DNA of 64,000 nucleotides from Pseudocercospora fijiensis CIRAD86 (GCF_000340215.1 NW_006921536.1:5461718-5525717), one strand, 5' to 3'. Positions 45,600-57,999 are shown, numbered from the stretch's first letter. Notes: generated by a model not told the origin, from the letters alone. Numbers and translations are program-made.

Positions 45600-47200
45600 C
45601 TACGAACAAGACTAATCTAACTATATTACGCCCGAAGAACGGGACCTATACGTACTATTCTATCGACTCGGAAACAACCGTACCAATTATTAAGCAAGGC
45701 CTTCTATACGGCCTACTATACTAAGTTAATCGTACTAGACTAATATCTACTAATTCCGCTATATCCGTATCTTAGGGGCTAATAATATATTATTAGTGTT
45801 ACCCCCTACTATAATAGCCGGCTTATTACGAAGCAACAATAACCGTGCTACCGCTAGCAGCGCTAGCAACGACAACGCTAGTAGTATAGTGCCTACTAAA
45901 GGGCCTACTAAAGCACCTACTAAAGTGCCTCCTACCGAAGAGCCTACTATAGGACCTGCTAAAGAAGAACCTATAATTCTAGGTAACGACCTAGAATTGC
46001 CTGTCGACGATATTCTTAATAATATTGTTAACCGTCGATATAGCTAACCGGCCTTTAGCCCCTAGCTAGTAGCGAGGCTTTAAGAAGCTACCTAAAACAG
46101 GCTTATTGCCTTACGTTAAGAACAATAGCTAAAGGATAATCTTCTCGAGATTCGCCGCCTCTAGGAATCTCTAACAACTACTGCTAAGCTAATAGCAGGA
46201 CCTTCTTTACTACCTATCTAAAAGAAGGATGCTAAACTTAAGGACTGCATTGTATTTAATAGCTCTAGTCGGAAGCAGTATAACGACTATATTCGTAACT
46301 GTGAACTTAACTAGCGCAACGCACTAAGAGCGCTACTAGACGACTATTCCTTAGTCGTGTACGCTATATAGTACATTAATAGCGACCTAAAGCGTACATA
46401 GGATAACTATTTTAACTCCCTTAACGATTAGACCGCTGTTTAGTAGCAAACCTATAAAACCATTATACTAGACACCCTTAGAAACCCTATACTAAGGCAA
46501 TAACATACTTAGGACCTGTATCTTCGAGCTAAACAGAAGACTAATCAATCGGCTCGCTTATTTAAAGCCTATTTAAAAACCCTTAAAGACGACCTTCCGC
46601 CTAAGACTAATTCTATACAGATCTCGGAAATACGTCCTAAGCTTAGGTAGGAGCTTATTCTCGAATTAGACCGCCGTCGCGTGTTCGAATAGGCTAATCT
46701 AATACGTATTTAATTCATAGTTAAAGTGGAAATAGCTAAACGAGCTATTTAGCTTTAGTAACGACTAGAATTAAGGATCCGACTAGCTAGTACTAACCGT
46801 AGCAACCGTAGTAGCCGCGGAGGAAATTAAGGTTCCTACTAAGACAATAGTACTAACAATAGGAATAGTAACAACGACCGTAGAAGAGGCCGTAGCCGGC
46901 GGCTATATAGAGGAGGCCGCGATAGGGGCCGTAGAAGGGGCTCGTATCCCTATAGTACTAATCGCTCAACTAATAATAGTAGCAATAGCGGCTATAGCAA
47001 CCCCCTAACTAGATTGAAGTGCTTTAATTGTAACAGTACTAGCTATCTACTAGGCTAATGCGACAAACCTAAGGACTAGGCCCGAATTAACCGTGCTTCC
47101 GCCGAGTATAGGAAACATCTTTTAGCCGCTAATGCTACCCTAGTCGGCTCTTTCAATTAGTCGAAAAAAGAGTAAGCGCCGTACTAACTGTTAGCCTTAT
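45600..47200 (+). pseudogene. Gag remnant of the gypsy element
   Basis: Includes an intact 83-codon Ala/Pro/Thr-rich stretch (45796-46047). Near 47029-47075 is a zinc-knuckle CFNCNSTSYLLG*C, fitting C-x2-C-x4-H-x4-C with His changed to Tyr (CAY to TAY). A Gly/Arg-rich segment (SRGRGR-like, around 46870-46940) precedes it. Confidence 0.75.
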
Positions 47201-47249
47201 ACGGCGTAAGACTATCGACATTATACTAGCTATAATACGCTCCTGCCTT

Positions 47250-50200
47250 ATATAGGACACGAAGGGCACTAGCTATTAAACTAAGGTTATACTAGATCTA
47301 GGAAATTCAGTTAGTGCCCTTATTAGCTATCGCCTAGCTAAGCAATTAGACCTTCGACAACTGCCGAGGACTAACCTGCTAACCCTTGCTTAGTTTAATA
47401 ACGCTCGGCACTTAACCTATAGGGCCTACTATATTCCTATAGCTCTAAAGGACGACCTCGGAAATGAGCGCCTACTAGACTTCACTGCCTACGTAGTAGA
47501 TATAGACAGCCTCCTATCCGATATTGTTATTAGTAACCCTGTTCTTAAGTACTACGCTATAGCTATAGACCTAGGCCTCTAGAAGTAGCGATTTAGAATC
47601 GCTAGGAAAGAGGACATTAAACACATTAATATTAGCGAGTGCTCTAACGATATTAGGGTCCTATTTATCGGTAACCTAATACCTGCCGTAGCTAACCTAA
47701 TAGTCGACCTATTAGGTAATAACGATAAACCTATGCCCCCGGATAGTATAGACCCTAATTAGCTTGCTCGTATACTAGAGCCTATCCGAGAGACCTATAT
47801 TAATGTGTTTAAACATTACCTAGCGTCGACATTGCCTATATTTAAAGAGACGGATTATAAGATTAATATTATAGAGGGCAAGGAGGTTCCTTTTAGACTA
47901 CTCTACAACCTTAGTAAGCGCGAGCTTGCTATATTGCGTAAGTACCTAGAAGAAAACCTAGCTAATAGTCGTATTCGGTATAGTAACAGCCCTACTAGTG
48001 CACCTATCCTGTTCGTACTAAAGAAGGATAGTAGCCTGCGCCTATATATCGATTATCGTAGGCTTAATGCTATTACTATTAAAGACCGCTATCTACTTCC
48101 GCTAATTAACGAGACCCTCGATCGCCTTTCTAGCGCTTACTACTACACTATATTAGATATTAAGGATGTATACTATCGCATCCGCATTCGTAAGGGCGAT
48201 AAATAGAAAATAGCCTTTCGCACTTGTTATAGCTATTTTAAGTACTTAGTTATACTATTTAGGCTAGCTAATGCCCCTGCTACATTCTAGTCCTATATTA
48301 ATCGGGCCCTTTCGGGCCTATTAGACTATCTCTGTATAGTTTACCTAGATAACATCCTAGTTTATATACATTCACCTAATATTATAGAATACTAGGCCGT
48401 AGTACGTAAGGTCCTCGACCGCCTACGAGCCTATAGATTGTATTGCAAGCCTTCTAAATGCACCTTTGCTACTAAAGAGGTGTTATTCCTCGGCTTCCTC
48501 GTATTAACTAAGGGTATTAAGGCTAATCCTAATCGGATTAAGACAATTACTAAATAGCCTATTCCTACGTTAATTAAGGAGCTATAGTCGTTCCTCGGCT
48601 TCGCTAACTTCTACCGTCGGTTTATTAAGGGCTATTTACGGCATATAATACCCCTAAGTAAGCTTACTAAAACCAAGGCCAACCTAACTAGAGAGTTCAA
48701 ATAGACTAATAGAGTATAAGCCGCTTTCGACGGCCTAAAGTAACGCTTTACTAATGTCCCCTTATTGTACTATTTCGTACTAAGCAAGCAGATCCGAATT
48801 AAGACTAACGCTTTACAGTTCGCTATATCGGCTATTATGTTATAGCAATTAGATAATAACTATTACTAGCACCCGATTGCCTTCTTTTTACGAAAGATAA
48901 TCGATATAGAGCGTCGATACGAGACCTACGAGTAAGAGCTCTTAGCAATCGTAGAAGCCTTTAAGTATTAGCGCTACTATCTCGATAGTGCTTAGCACAC
49001 AATTTAGGTCTATACGGACTATAACAACCTCTATAGAATTACGAAGGTTACTAGGGTTATAGGTCGATAGGCTAGATAGGCCGTCTACCTCGCTAGGTTC
49101 GATTTTAATATATTATATCGGCTAGGCGTAAGCAACCCTACTAATAGCCTATCGAGGCGACCTAATTACGATAGCGAGACTTAGTATATTAATTTATTAT
49201 TTCTAACCCTATAGTATAAGATTGCTATAGCCCGTATTGTTAATAAGCAAGCGTAGGATAAGCGGACTTCCGGACCCCGCGGCGGCAACAAATACTATAG
49301 CGGAGTTGTCGTTCTTCTAGTGCACGTTAAAAGAAAGGACGTAGATCGCTCGAGCTATAATAACTCGATTAAAGACATTGCTATCTATAGTAATAGCCTA
49401 TATAGCGATAGCACTATAGAAGAGGTTGCAGTAGTTCCGGCTGCTAGTGTTATTAGATACATATAATGCGTACCTCGTTTAATAGCGAGGGTACTATTAA
49501 ATAACCTTACAAATAGGGATAGTAAATCGTTTATAAATAAGCTGTTGCGTGCTTAGTAGAGGGACGCCTTTGCTATCGAGCGTATTAATAAGCTTATAAG
49601 TAGGCGGGCGACTCGATCTAGTAAGAGTAACAGTTAGTCGATCGACGACAAGGGTTACTTAAGGTTTAAGGGCAGATACTATGTCCCCGCTAAACAATCG
49701 ATTAGACAAGAGCTTTTAAAGAGGCACTATAATAGTAAGCTCGCTAGTTACTATAGTATAAAGAGGTCGTACGAGTTACTATCGCGTACATACTACTAGC
49801 TAAATAGTAAGCGGCATATAAAGGAGTATATATAGACCTATACAGTATACTAGCGAGTTAAAGCACCGAAGCACTTGCCGTTCGGCGAGTTGTCTTCGCT
49901 CCCTGTTCTAAAGAAGCTATTTGCTAAGCTAATAATAGACTTTATTATAGGCCTTCCGCCTACTAAGCGTAGGGGCAGTAAGGACGTATATAATGCTATC
50001 CTTATTATAGTAGATCGATTTACTAAGGGCGCTCGATACATCCCGGCGCGCAAGGATTAGACTGCTATTAATATAGTAGAGGCGCTATAGACTAACATCT
50101 TCTATACCTATTAGAGAACCCCTAAGGGGATAGTCTCCGATAGGGGCTCGATATTTATATCGCACTACTAGAGCGAAATATGCCTATAGCTAAGACTAAA

Positions 50201-51080
50201 GCATCGGCTATTAATAGCCTTCTATCTATAGACTAACGGTCAAATAGAGAGGCAGAATGCTACCCTATAGCAGTACCTACGCAGCTATATTAATAAGAAC
50301 CCCGAGGATTAGGTTAACCTCCTATAGCCTATAGAATTCGTATACAACAATAGTATACATTTAGCAACCAAGATCTCGCCCTATATAGCTATAATAGGCT
50401 AGAACGCTGCTATACTATAAGACCTACTATCGCTCGAGGCCGAGCGTAAGGAAAGGGAAGCGCGTTAAGTACTAGAGACACTAGCGGCAATAGAACGTAT
50501 CTAGAAGATGCGAGAAATCTATACTAAGATAGCTAAGAAGCTGATAAGGGCTTAAGAGTACTAAAAGACCTACTACGATAAGCGCTATACACTAATAACC
50601 TTCAAACAAGGCGATATAGTTATACTTAGCACGAAGAACCTCCGTATCCGTAAGCATCTATTACCCGATAGCAAGACAAGGCCCAAGCTCGCACTAAGAT
50701 ATATTAGCCTATTCCGCATCCGAGAACCGAAGGGTAATAGCTAGGCCTACTAGTTATAGCTTCTACCTTATTACACTATCTATAACACCTTCTATATCTC
50801 CCTCCTTAAACTGTATTACTAGCGCGAAGGCGATAAAGCGCCTACTAAGTTAGAAGAAGTCTTAGCTAATAGCGAAGAACTATAGTCTATAGAACGTATC
50901 CTAAACTATCGGACTAGGTAAGGCAAGAAGGAGTACCTCCTAAGATAGTAAGGCTATTTACCTAAATAGGACTCGTAGGAAGCTAAAGACTCTTTTAAAG
51001 ATATAACTAAGTTGTTAGATAAGTATTGGACTAATATAAAGAACAAGAAGAAGGCTAAGGGCCATAATGTCGCCTAAGAA
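47250..51080 (+). pseudogene. Pol remnant of the gypsy element with chromodomain
   Basis: The protease-like segment VILDLGNSVSALIS lies near 47290. RT spans about 47800-48400; 47805-48206 is still open with RLYIDYRRLNAIT and YYTILDIKD. The catalytic YLDD is YLDN (48342-48353). RNase H lies near 48790-49100. Integrase is at about 49680-50560 with LIIDFIIGLPPT, IVSDRGSIF and NGQIERQNA, the catalytic Glu being kept. The C-terminus (about 50875-51030) resembles a chromodomain: SIERILNYRTRQGKKEYLL with a stop for Gln, then GYLPK and KLLDKYW. This marks a chromovirus, a group that targets heterochromatin through this module. Confidence 0.85.
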
Positions 51081-51081
51081 C

Positions 51082-51105
51082 AATACTACCCCCGGGGTGC
51101 TATTA
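51082..51105. repeat. GC-cored palindrome 11 (gypsy element, end of pol)
   Basis: AATACTACCCCCGGGGTGCT then ATTA, just past the pol C-terminus. Same motif as the ten in elements 1 and 2, but in an otherwise different element. Confidence 0.85.
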
Positions 51106-52278
51106 GCTAACTAATTAGAAGCAAGCAATTGTTAGCAACGAAGGACAATAAGACTATACTACTATAGCGAACGCGTACCGGGTATCAATAAGCGCGCTAT
51201 AACGCGTTAACTAATCGCATACTCTTTTAAGGGCTCTACCTCTTTACTAATGCGCCCTATAGGGCCTTCCCCTAGTATTAGGTCCCCCTCTTATTCCTTT
51301 ATCCTATCGAGGATAATAGTATCGCGCTACGAGCTAGTAGTATGCCGGCGGCCGGCGTAGCTATATTAGTAACGGTATTACGGAGTGTGTTACTGTTTAA
51401 GAAAGGAAGGATATAGCTATATTAGTAACGGTATTGCCGAGTTATTATTAGTCGAAGAAGGAAATCGAAAGCAAGGTAAAGTTAGCGCTAAGACGACTAG
51501 CGCCGCTATTGTTAACATTACTTGCTACTGTCGCTACGCCTATAGACACAACCTTACCTACACTACGAGCCTAAGGCACCTTTAATCAAAACTTTAATTA
51601 AAAAGCTTTAAGCCTATTAAAGGTTTGATTAAAACTTTGAGGCTAAGTTAAGACTTTAACTAAGTCAAAAGATTAAGCGACTAATAGACTAACTAAGGGC
51701 AAAAACTATAGAGCTAAGCTAGCCGGGGTCGATCTTGCGGATAATAGGTTACTCCTCGATCTTTCTAATCCTTTAAGCAAGGCGAACCTTAACTACTATA
51801 CTTATAATAGCCTTTACCTATAGAAACTAGACGAGCTGTGTTTTTTCTAAAAAGTAAATAATAGCCCTCGTAATAACAAGAACAAACCCTCGGAAGCGGA
51901 CAACCCTCGGAAGCGGACATTACTAGGTCTTTTAGAGTAGACGTAAAGAACTCGGTACGATATTACGTAGAACGGGGGCAGTGCTCTAATACCCCGTATA
52001 CCTATCTATTATAGTAGGGAAGGTGCGCTCGTATTGTAATTAGTCGATAGTCCTTAATTCTTATAGTTATATATTACTTCATTATATGTAAGGATAGCGT
52101 AGTTAGAGTTAGATATTGTATTAGAAGGTAAGGTTTAATATAGTTATATAATCGGTAGTTATACGTTCAATTTAGCGCGGACTAAGCAGCCTATTAGACC
52201 TGCTAAGTTAGTAGCAATAGAGGTTGAGACTAGAACAAAGACCGGCTACGAGGGCGCGGCCTTTAGAAGGGAAGCGTA

Positions 52279-52475
52279 TATTAGGACTAAAGAGGTTACA
52301 CGTAATTAGTATGTAACCGGGCTCGAGTAAAGCTAGGGTCTTAATGCCTTAGGTAGGGCTTAGCGCTTAGCAATAGGCCAACTTGCCTGCCTTCCTCCCT
52401 CTCCTTCTAGCTCCTTATCGAATACTACTCGTACCTACTACCACCCTATCTACCTGCTAATATACCCTTCTTGCG
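52279..52475 (+). repeat. 3' LTR of the gypsy element
   Basis: 197 bp, same orientation as 45336-45532. Followed by CTTAG (52476-52480), the second copy of the target site. Confidence 0.9.
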
Positions 52476-52480
52476 CTTAG

Positions 52481-55400
52481 AACTAGATAATATAGTAGTC
52501 TATCTCTATATAGCAGTTATAAATATAGATAAAACCTATAGAAAGGGACTCTATATAATGTATTAGGCCTTACCTAATACTAATTACTTCCTCTAACTTA
52601 TTAGTATAGTACGAGAATATGCCCGTAATATACTAGGGTCTACTAAGAAGGGGTTATTATTTAGCATTATCTACGAAGAAACAGGTAAAGCCGCTCTATA
52701 GGCTAATGCCGCTCTATAAGCAGCTAAAGACACTAATAAAGGAACTAATAAAAATAAGGGCCGTAGCAGTAGCGGAAGCCGTATACTAAAGACTTGCGCT
52801 AAGGTTACTAGTGTTAGTAAAAAGAAAGTATACGAGAACCGAGGCAAATGCAACGTAGTAAACTACTACCTTCGTAACTAGGTTAAAGAGAAGGATAAGA
52901 ATAACAAGTAGAAGGCTAAGCTAAAGTACTTTAAGGGATACCTACGTAAGAATAAGAGCTTCTATCTAAGGCAGGCTAAGTTCTTTAAGGACCTACTAGC
53001 TATTAAAATCGCTTAAGAGCATTATAGCCTAGAGAATAATAGCGAGGACTCTATACTAGACAAACTCTCCCTTGCCTGCTTCTTCTATTCTAGTACGCTA
53101 TTATTATTTGCTAGAGCAATTAGACCTACTGCCTACCTTAGTATAGTAGCATTAATAGAGCGGAATCCATTTAATAGCCTAATATACGATAGTAGCTTAA
53201 ACTGCAACATTATTAACTATCCTAGTCGCTTCAATTTTATACTACTTCTATTGCTAGCCTCCTTAACTATAGTAACTAGTACTAGTTATAACAAGGTAGT
53301 AGCTGTCGGAATAGCATCCTTTACGGTTACAGCTATTAGTAGTAAGCCCCTATAGATTAAACTAAGGGAATGCCTTTATATCCCTAACTTCTATACTAAT
53401 ATTGTAGGAGGTGCCTTCTTCTTCTAGCGTAGATTTAAGCACTAAGAAATCGATAATACCCTCTATAGCCTATAATACAAGCTGCTAGTTAAGTTTGTTA
53501 GACTAACCTAAGGAATGCCCTACTTCGACATTGTTAGCAAAGTAGATAAAGTACTACTACTAACTAAGTAGCTAGTCGACTTAGACAATAAGCCGCTTAA
53601 ATACCTGTTCTAACTCCCCCTATCGTTATTCGTTATATATAACAGCTCGCTGCTCCGTACGCCTACTGCTACTAAGAAAGCTTACACTTAAGCAAATATA
53701 TAAGGTGTTCGGGCACCTAGGTACTAAAAGAGTAGAAGAGCTAGTTAATAGGGTTAATAGAATAAAGAGGGATTATATATATAATAATAAGGTACTAAGA
53801 ACCCTATAGTGCCCTATATATGTACAAGCAAAGGGAAAGAGGCTTATTTCTAGGAGACTAAGGCATTATAATATGTTAATACTAACTCTATATAGACATA
53901 TTGCAGCCGACCTAATATAGCTAGATCTAGCCTATAACGGGGACTAGTATATCTTCTACGTATACGACCTAAATACTAGACTTTACTTTATATAGACAAT
54001 TAGTAATCGCTAGGAATTAACACTCCTTTAGTGCTAGAACTAGCTAGCTACCTTCGTACGCAGCATTAGTAGAGACATTATCTGTTTATTATCTAATAAT
54101 AAAGGAGGCATATTAGGCTTTCGGTTTCAATCCTATCTACGTAATAACTACACTACTTAGAGGCTAATAGCGCTATACACATTAGAATAGGACCTGGCTA
54201 AGCGAGCAGGCCGTACTATTATTAAGGTAGCTCGAGCCTTAATAATATACGCTAGGTTTCTACATAGCCTATAGCTAGAGGCAGTTTATATAGCAACCTT
54301 CCTAGCTAACAGATTACTAAGGTTACGTAATACCGACCTACTAATGCGTATACTATACGAGATTAGCAGTAGATATAAGCTAAATATAGCCTATATCTAT
54401 TAGTTTAGAGCAAGGGCATATCTAGTTATCTACGGCACCGAGACAACTAATAGCAAGAGAAAGGCTATACTACTAAGTACTATAAAAGTGGCCTTACGTA
54501 CCTGTGTTGGATGCCTGTGTAGTTGTAGGGGACACTCTATCTATCGAATATAGGTGCCCTTACGAATAATAGTATTACGTATAAGAGACGTTGTATTTAA
54601 CGAGACTAAGTTCTATAATAGCTATAATAATAACCTAGGTGTTGTTATAACTAACTAAGAGCTTATAGAAGAATATAGTGATCTCGAAGAAGTATAAGTA
54701 CCTGCCTCGGAGTATTAATTTAACGAGCTTCGAGAAGTATATAATACGCCTCTAGATCTTATTAGGTTTAGAGCTAAGGGGGTAGATATACTAATAGGTC
54801 CTAGTCGACTTATAATAGTTGACCCTATAGGGCTAGCAGATAAGCCTATTAGATAAGACCTACCTTAAGAACTACTATTAGCACTAGCAGCTAAGTAGTA
54901 GCTTATATAGGTGCCTTAACCGAAGCAAGACTTTCTAATTAATCTACGCGAAACACTACAACCGCGTAATAACGTACTAGATAGATTAGTAGAACTAACT
55001 ATTTAGCAACTACCTAAGAACGATGCTAGTAATAATGTTCCTACTAACAATATAGACGCACTAGGTTATATAGACGATATAGACTTTAATCTACTACGCG
55101 TAGAGCTAGCTAAATTGCTAATGCTAATTAAAGCAGCTAATGTGTCTTATCGTTACTTACTAAATATAGGAGGCCCGCATTATCGAGTTAACAACCTATA
55201 CAAACGACAGCGAGTAGCGGCTATCTACCGAGCCGGCCGCTATTATGTTAGCAATAGAGATTAAGCGAGGTATCTCCTATTATTTAATAGCCTATATATA
55301 GCCGCCGAGTATAAAGTACGCTTTATATAGCCTAATTAATCTAACGAGCCTAATCTTTCTAATTTACCTTTACTAGAACTACTACTACTTCTTCCTTGTA

Positions 55401-56961
55401 ATAAAGACGATCCGACCCTTATACCGAAAGTATTAGAATTACTAAAAGAACTACGAAACTAGCGCTAAGTTATAAAGAGCCATTTCAACGAGTATTAGAT
55501 ATATACTACAAGAGTTAAGTTTAATAAGGCGCTTAGAATAGGGACATTTAAATAGGTAGACATCGCTATACTAGATAAGCCTAACCTTCTGCCTCTTACC
55601 TAGGTATTTAAATATAAGAGTAATACGAATAGACGACTAGTAAAGTTCAAAGCAAGAGTCTATATAAGAGGGGACCTTTAGAAAGGAATATACCTAGACA
55701 CCTATACCTTAACACTTATAGCAAGGGTATTTAGGGCCCTAATAGCTATTACTACTAAGTTTGACCTAGAGGCTAAGCAGATAGATGTAGTGAATGCTTT
55801 CCTTAACGCTATACTGCCCTATATGCTATATCTAAAGCTGCTAGAAGGTTTTGAACAGAAGGGCAAGGTACTGCGTTTACTTTAGGCACTATATAGTCTT
55901 TAGGAGTTACTAAGGCTATAGTACAATTACTTCACTACTACTCTCGAGAACAAGCTCGGAATATAACCTATCGACAACGTAGACTACCTTTATACTAATC
56001 TAAATAAGCACGTATTTATCTTCTTTTATATAGATAATATAGTGCTATTGTACTACCGTTAATATAGGCAGAAAGCAATAGACCTTATGTAGAAGCTAAT
56101 AAAGGAATATGAACTTAATAACCTAGGAAAGCTCTTATAGTTTCTCGGTATTAAAGTTATATATAACAGGAAGAACAGAAAGCTATAGTTGTTATAGAAA
56201 GTATATACTAAGAAGATAGGCTAACGCTATAGGATTGATCCTAATACTAGTAGGCGGGCAGAGGCACTCCTGCTAACTAGATACGAGCTATATAAGAAAG
56301 CAACAGACAAAGAGGCTCGCTATATAGACTTATTAGCAGTACTAGTATACTAAAGTCGTATAGGTTCACTCAACTTCGTAGCGGTTTAAACCCGGCCGGA
56401 TACAGCTAAAGCGGTCTCTATACTATTAAAAGCCCTTTAGAATCTACGGCAGGAAGACATAGCCGCTGCTAATTAATGTATCAAATACCTACTACAAATA
56501 AAGGACCTGTGCCTAGAATATAACGCTAGTAGACTAGCAATCACCGCTTATTTAAGCTAATAGCTTTATGAATTCTACGGAGCTTCTAACGCCTTCTATA
56601 GTAACTATAAGGGCACGAGACAGTTATTAGAAGGATAGATATTTAGTCTATTTAACGGACTAGTCGATTAGAAAGCAGTACGGCAGTTAACTATTACTAA
56701 ATCTACGACTAAGGCTGAACTGTTAGCTGCCTTATATACAGGTTTAGAACTAATCTAGTAGAAGCGTTTCTTTAACAATATTAGCCTTAGCTTAGATAGC
56801 ACTCTAGTGCTATACTATAACAATATACAGACTATCCGTATAATTAAGGCTAATGCTAGCAAACTAGACACGAAGCTCCGCTATATAGATATTTACTAGT
56901 ACTAGCTAAGGCAAGAATATAAGGCTAGAAGGATTTAGTATAAATACCTAGCTAGACCCCG
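52481..56961 (+). mobile_element. Ty1/copia element, segment 3 (gag end, integrase, RT, RNase H)
   Basis: Reading continues in register from 45335 (KKIKRIQHL, then ELDNIVVYLY). It runs to 56961, where the hAT element interrupts the RNase H C-terminus. Adding the three segments gives about 5.2 kb of internal sequence, normal for copia. The 3' LTR would lie beyond the window. Confidence 0.82.
53600..56950 (+). pseudogene. Copia polyprotein remnant (integrase, RT, RNase H)
   Basis: A GAG-pre-integrase block VFGHLGTKRVEELVN lies near 53705-53755, and an integrase core follows. RT is at about 55500-56200 with KFKARVYIRGDL, FDLEAKQIDVVNAFLNA and NNLGKLL*FLGI. The catalytic YVDD is YIDN (56027-56038). 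RNase H follows with TKAELLAALYTGLELI near 56700 and a terminal block cut off by the hAT insertion. Motif order integrase before RT identifies Ty1/copia. Confidence 0.85.
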
Positions 56962-57088
56962 TAGTAGTTCGGTTTCCGAACCACCAAACGTATATAGTTT
57001 GGTTTCTTAGCGGCGAACTAGCTCCCTAGTTCCGGTTTGGTTTTTTCGAACTATATAGATTCCTAGTTTAAACTAGAGACTGTATTAG

Positions 57089-57404
57089 TTTTACTATAAG
57101 GACACTCTTATTCGACTGCCGGCTACGATTGCCGGCTATAATAGTAACTCTGTTACATTTACTACGCTCTTTTGCCGTTGCTAGGGCGTAGTTGCCGTTG
57201 CTAGGGCGTAGTTGCTGTTACTAGGGCGTAGTTTTGCTATAAGGACACTCTTATTCGACTACTGGCTACGATTGCCGGCTATAATAGTTACTAGGTTGTA
57301 TTTACTACGCTTTATTACTATTGCTAGGGCGTAGTTGCCGTTGCTAGGGCGTAGTTGCCGTTGCTAGGGCGTAGTTGCTATTGCTAGGGCGTAGTTACCG
57401 TAGT
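57089..57404 (+). repeat. Nested tandem repeats near the hAT left end
   Basis: Two diverged large units (57089-57231 and 57232 to about 57404) both begin TTTTRCTATAAGGACACTC and contain CCGGCTA motifs. Each ends in a run of 20-bp units GCTAGGGCGTAGTTGCCGTT, three copies in the first and four in the second. Such subterminal repeats are typical transposase-binding regions in hAT elements. Confidence 0.75.
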
Positions 57405-57544
57405 TACGAAAGCTTACCTATATAACGTTACGTAGGCGGCAATAATTAGGGCTTCGCGATATTCTTATACTTTCAACTTCTTCCTCTATACCTATACTAA
57501 CAACAACTACTATACGCTACGCCCCCGCCCCTTTCCCTTATAAT

Positions 57545-57880
57545 AGTAAGAGAGAAGCGCGCCGCGCGCTAAACAGAAGATAGAACTAAAGACCGCGAGT
57601 TTGTTTTGCCTAAGCGTCTAACTAAAAAGCGTAAGACTAAAAAGGAATACTCTACGAAGAAGAATTCCGTACGAGACCGCGAGAGAAAGGATAAGATAGA
57701 TAAGGACAAAAGAGCTAAGGATAAGAGAAGAAAGGCGCGGAATAAGGCATTCTATCGATAGCTAGCGCCTATAGAAAAAAGTAAAGGTTAGAATAAGAAG
57801 ATAACCTAAGAGAAGGCTAAGAGGAGGAAAGAATTGCGGCTAGTTTTCGAGCGTAAAGTTCTAGTAGCGTAAGTCAATCT
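57545..57880 (+). pseudogene. Lys/Arg-rich ORF remnant in the hAT element
   Basis: A frame of about 110 codons dominated by Lys, Arg, Asp and Glu (FVLPKRLTKKRKTKKEYS, then ERKDKIDKDKRAKDKRRKAR), ending near the 13-bp array at 57906. A basic N-terminal or DNA-binding segment is likely. No family was recognised. Confidence 0.5.
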
Positions 57881-57905
57881 AGCTAGCGGCCGTAGCTAGT
57901 AGCTA

Positions 57906-57968
57906 TAGCCGGCAGCCGTAGCCGGCAGCCGTAGCCGGCAGCCGTAGCCGGCAGCTATAGCCGGCATA
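57906..57968 (-). repeat. Array of five 13-bp CCGGCTA units
   Basis: Five TAGCCGGCA cores at 13-bp spacing, reading CCGGCTA on the minus strand. It separates the basic ORF from the next ORF. Opposite orientation to the array at 59894. Confidence 0.85.
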
Positions 57969-57999
57969 TTTTTCTTTAATACGTTAACTAATAGTATTT

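Larger units (their letters stand above)
45336..52475 (+). mobile_element. Ty3/gypsy chromovirus, full length with both LTRs
   Basis: 7,140 bp with two 197-bp LTRs and a 5-bp CTTAG target duplication. Order: gag with CCHC knuckle, protease, RT, RNase H, integrase, C-terminal chromodomain, then about 1.2 kb of non-coding sequence before the 3' LTR. That 3' stretch holds an AT-rich segment near 51590-51670 and two short direct duplications (around 51354/51411 and 51889/51906). RIP-degraded but less densely than its neighbours, leaving a 133-codon open RT stretch. Confidence 0.9.

Noticed and set aside
20807..51105. CRISPR array or site-specific recombination sites as an explanation of the GC-cored palindromes
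   Set aside because: They are few, kilobases apart and in a eukaryotic setting, with no nearby recombinase gene recognised. Kept as unexplained punctuation instead.
52671..52853. 60-codon minus-strand hydrophobic frame
   Set aside because: Antisense of the Lys/Ala-rich copia gag tail. Hydrophobicity is a by-product of the reverse frame.
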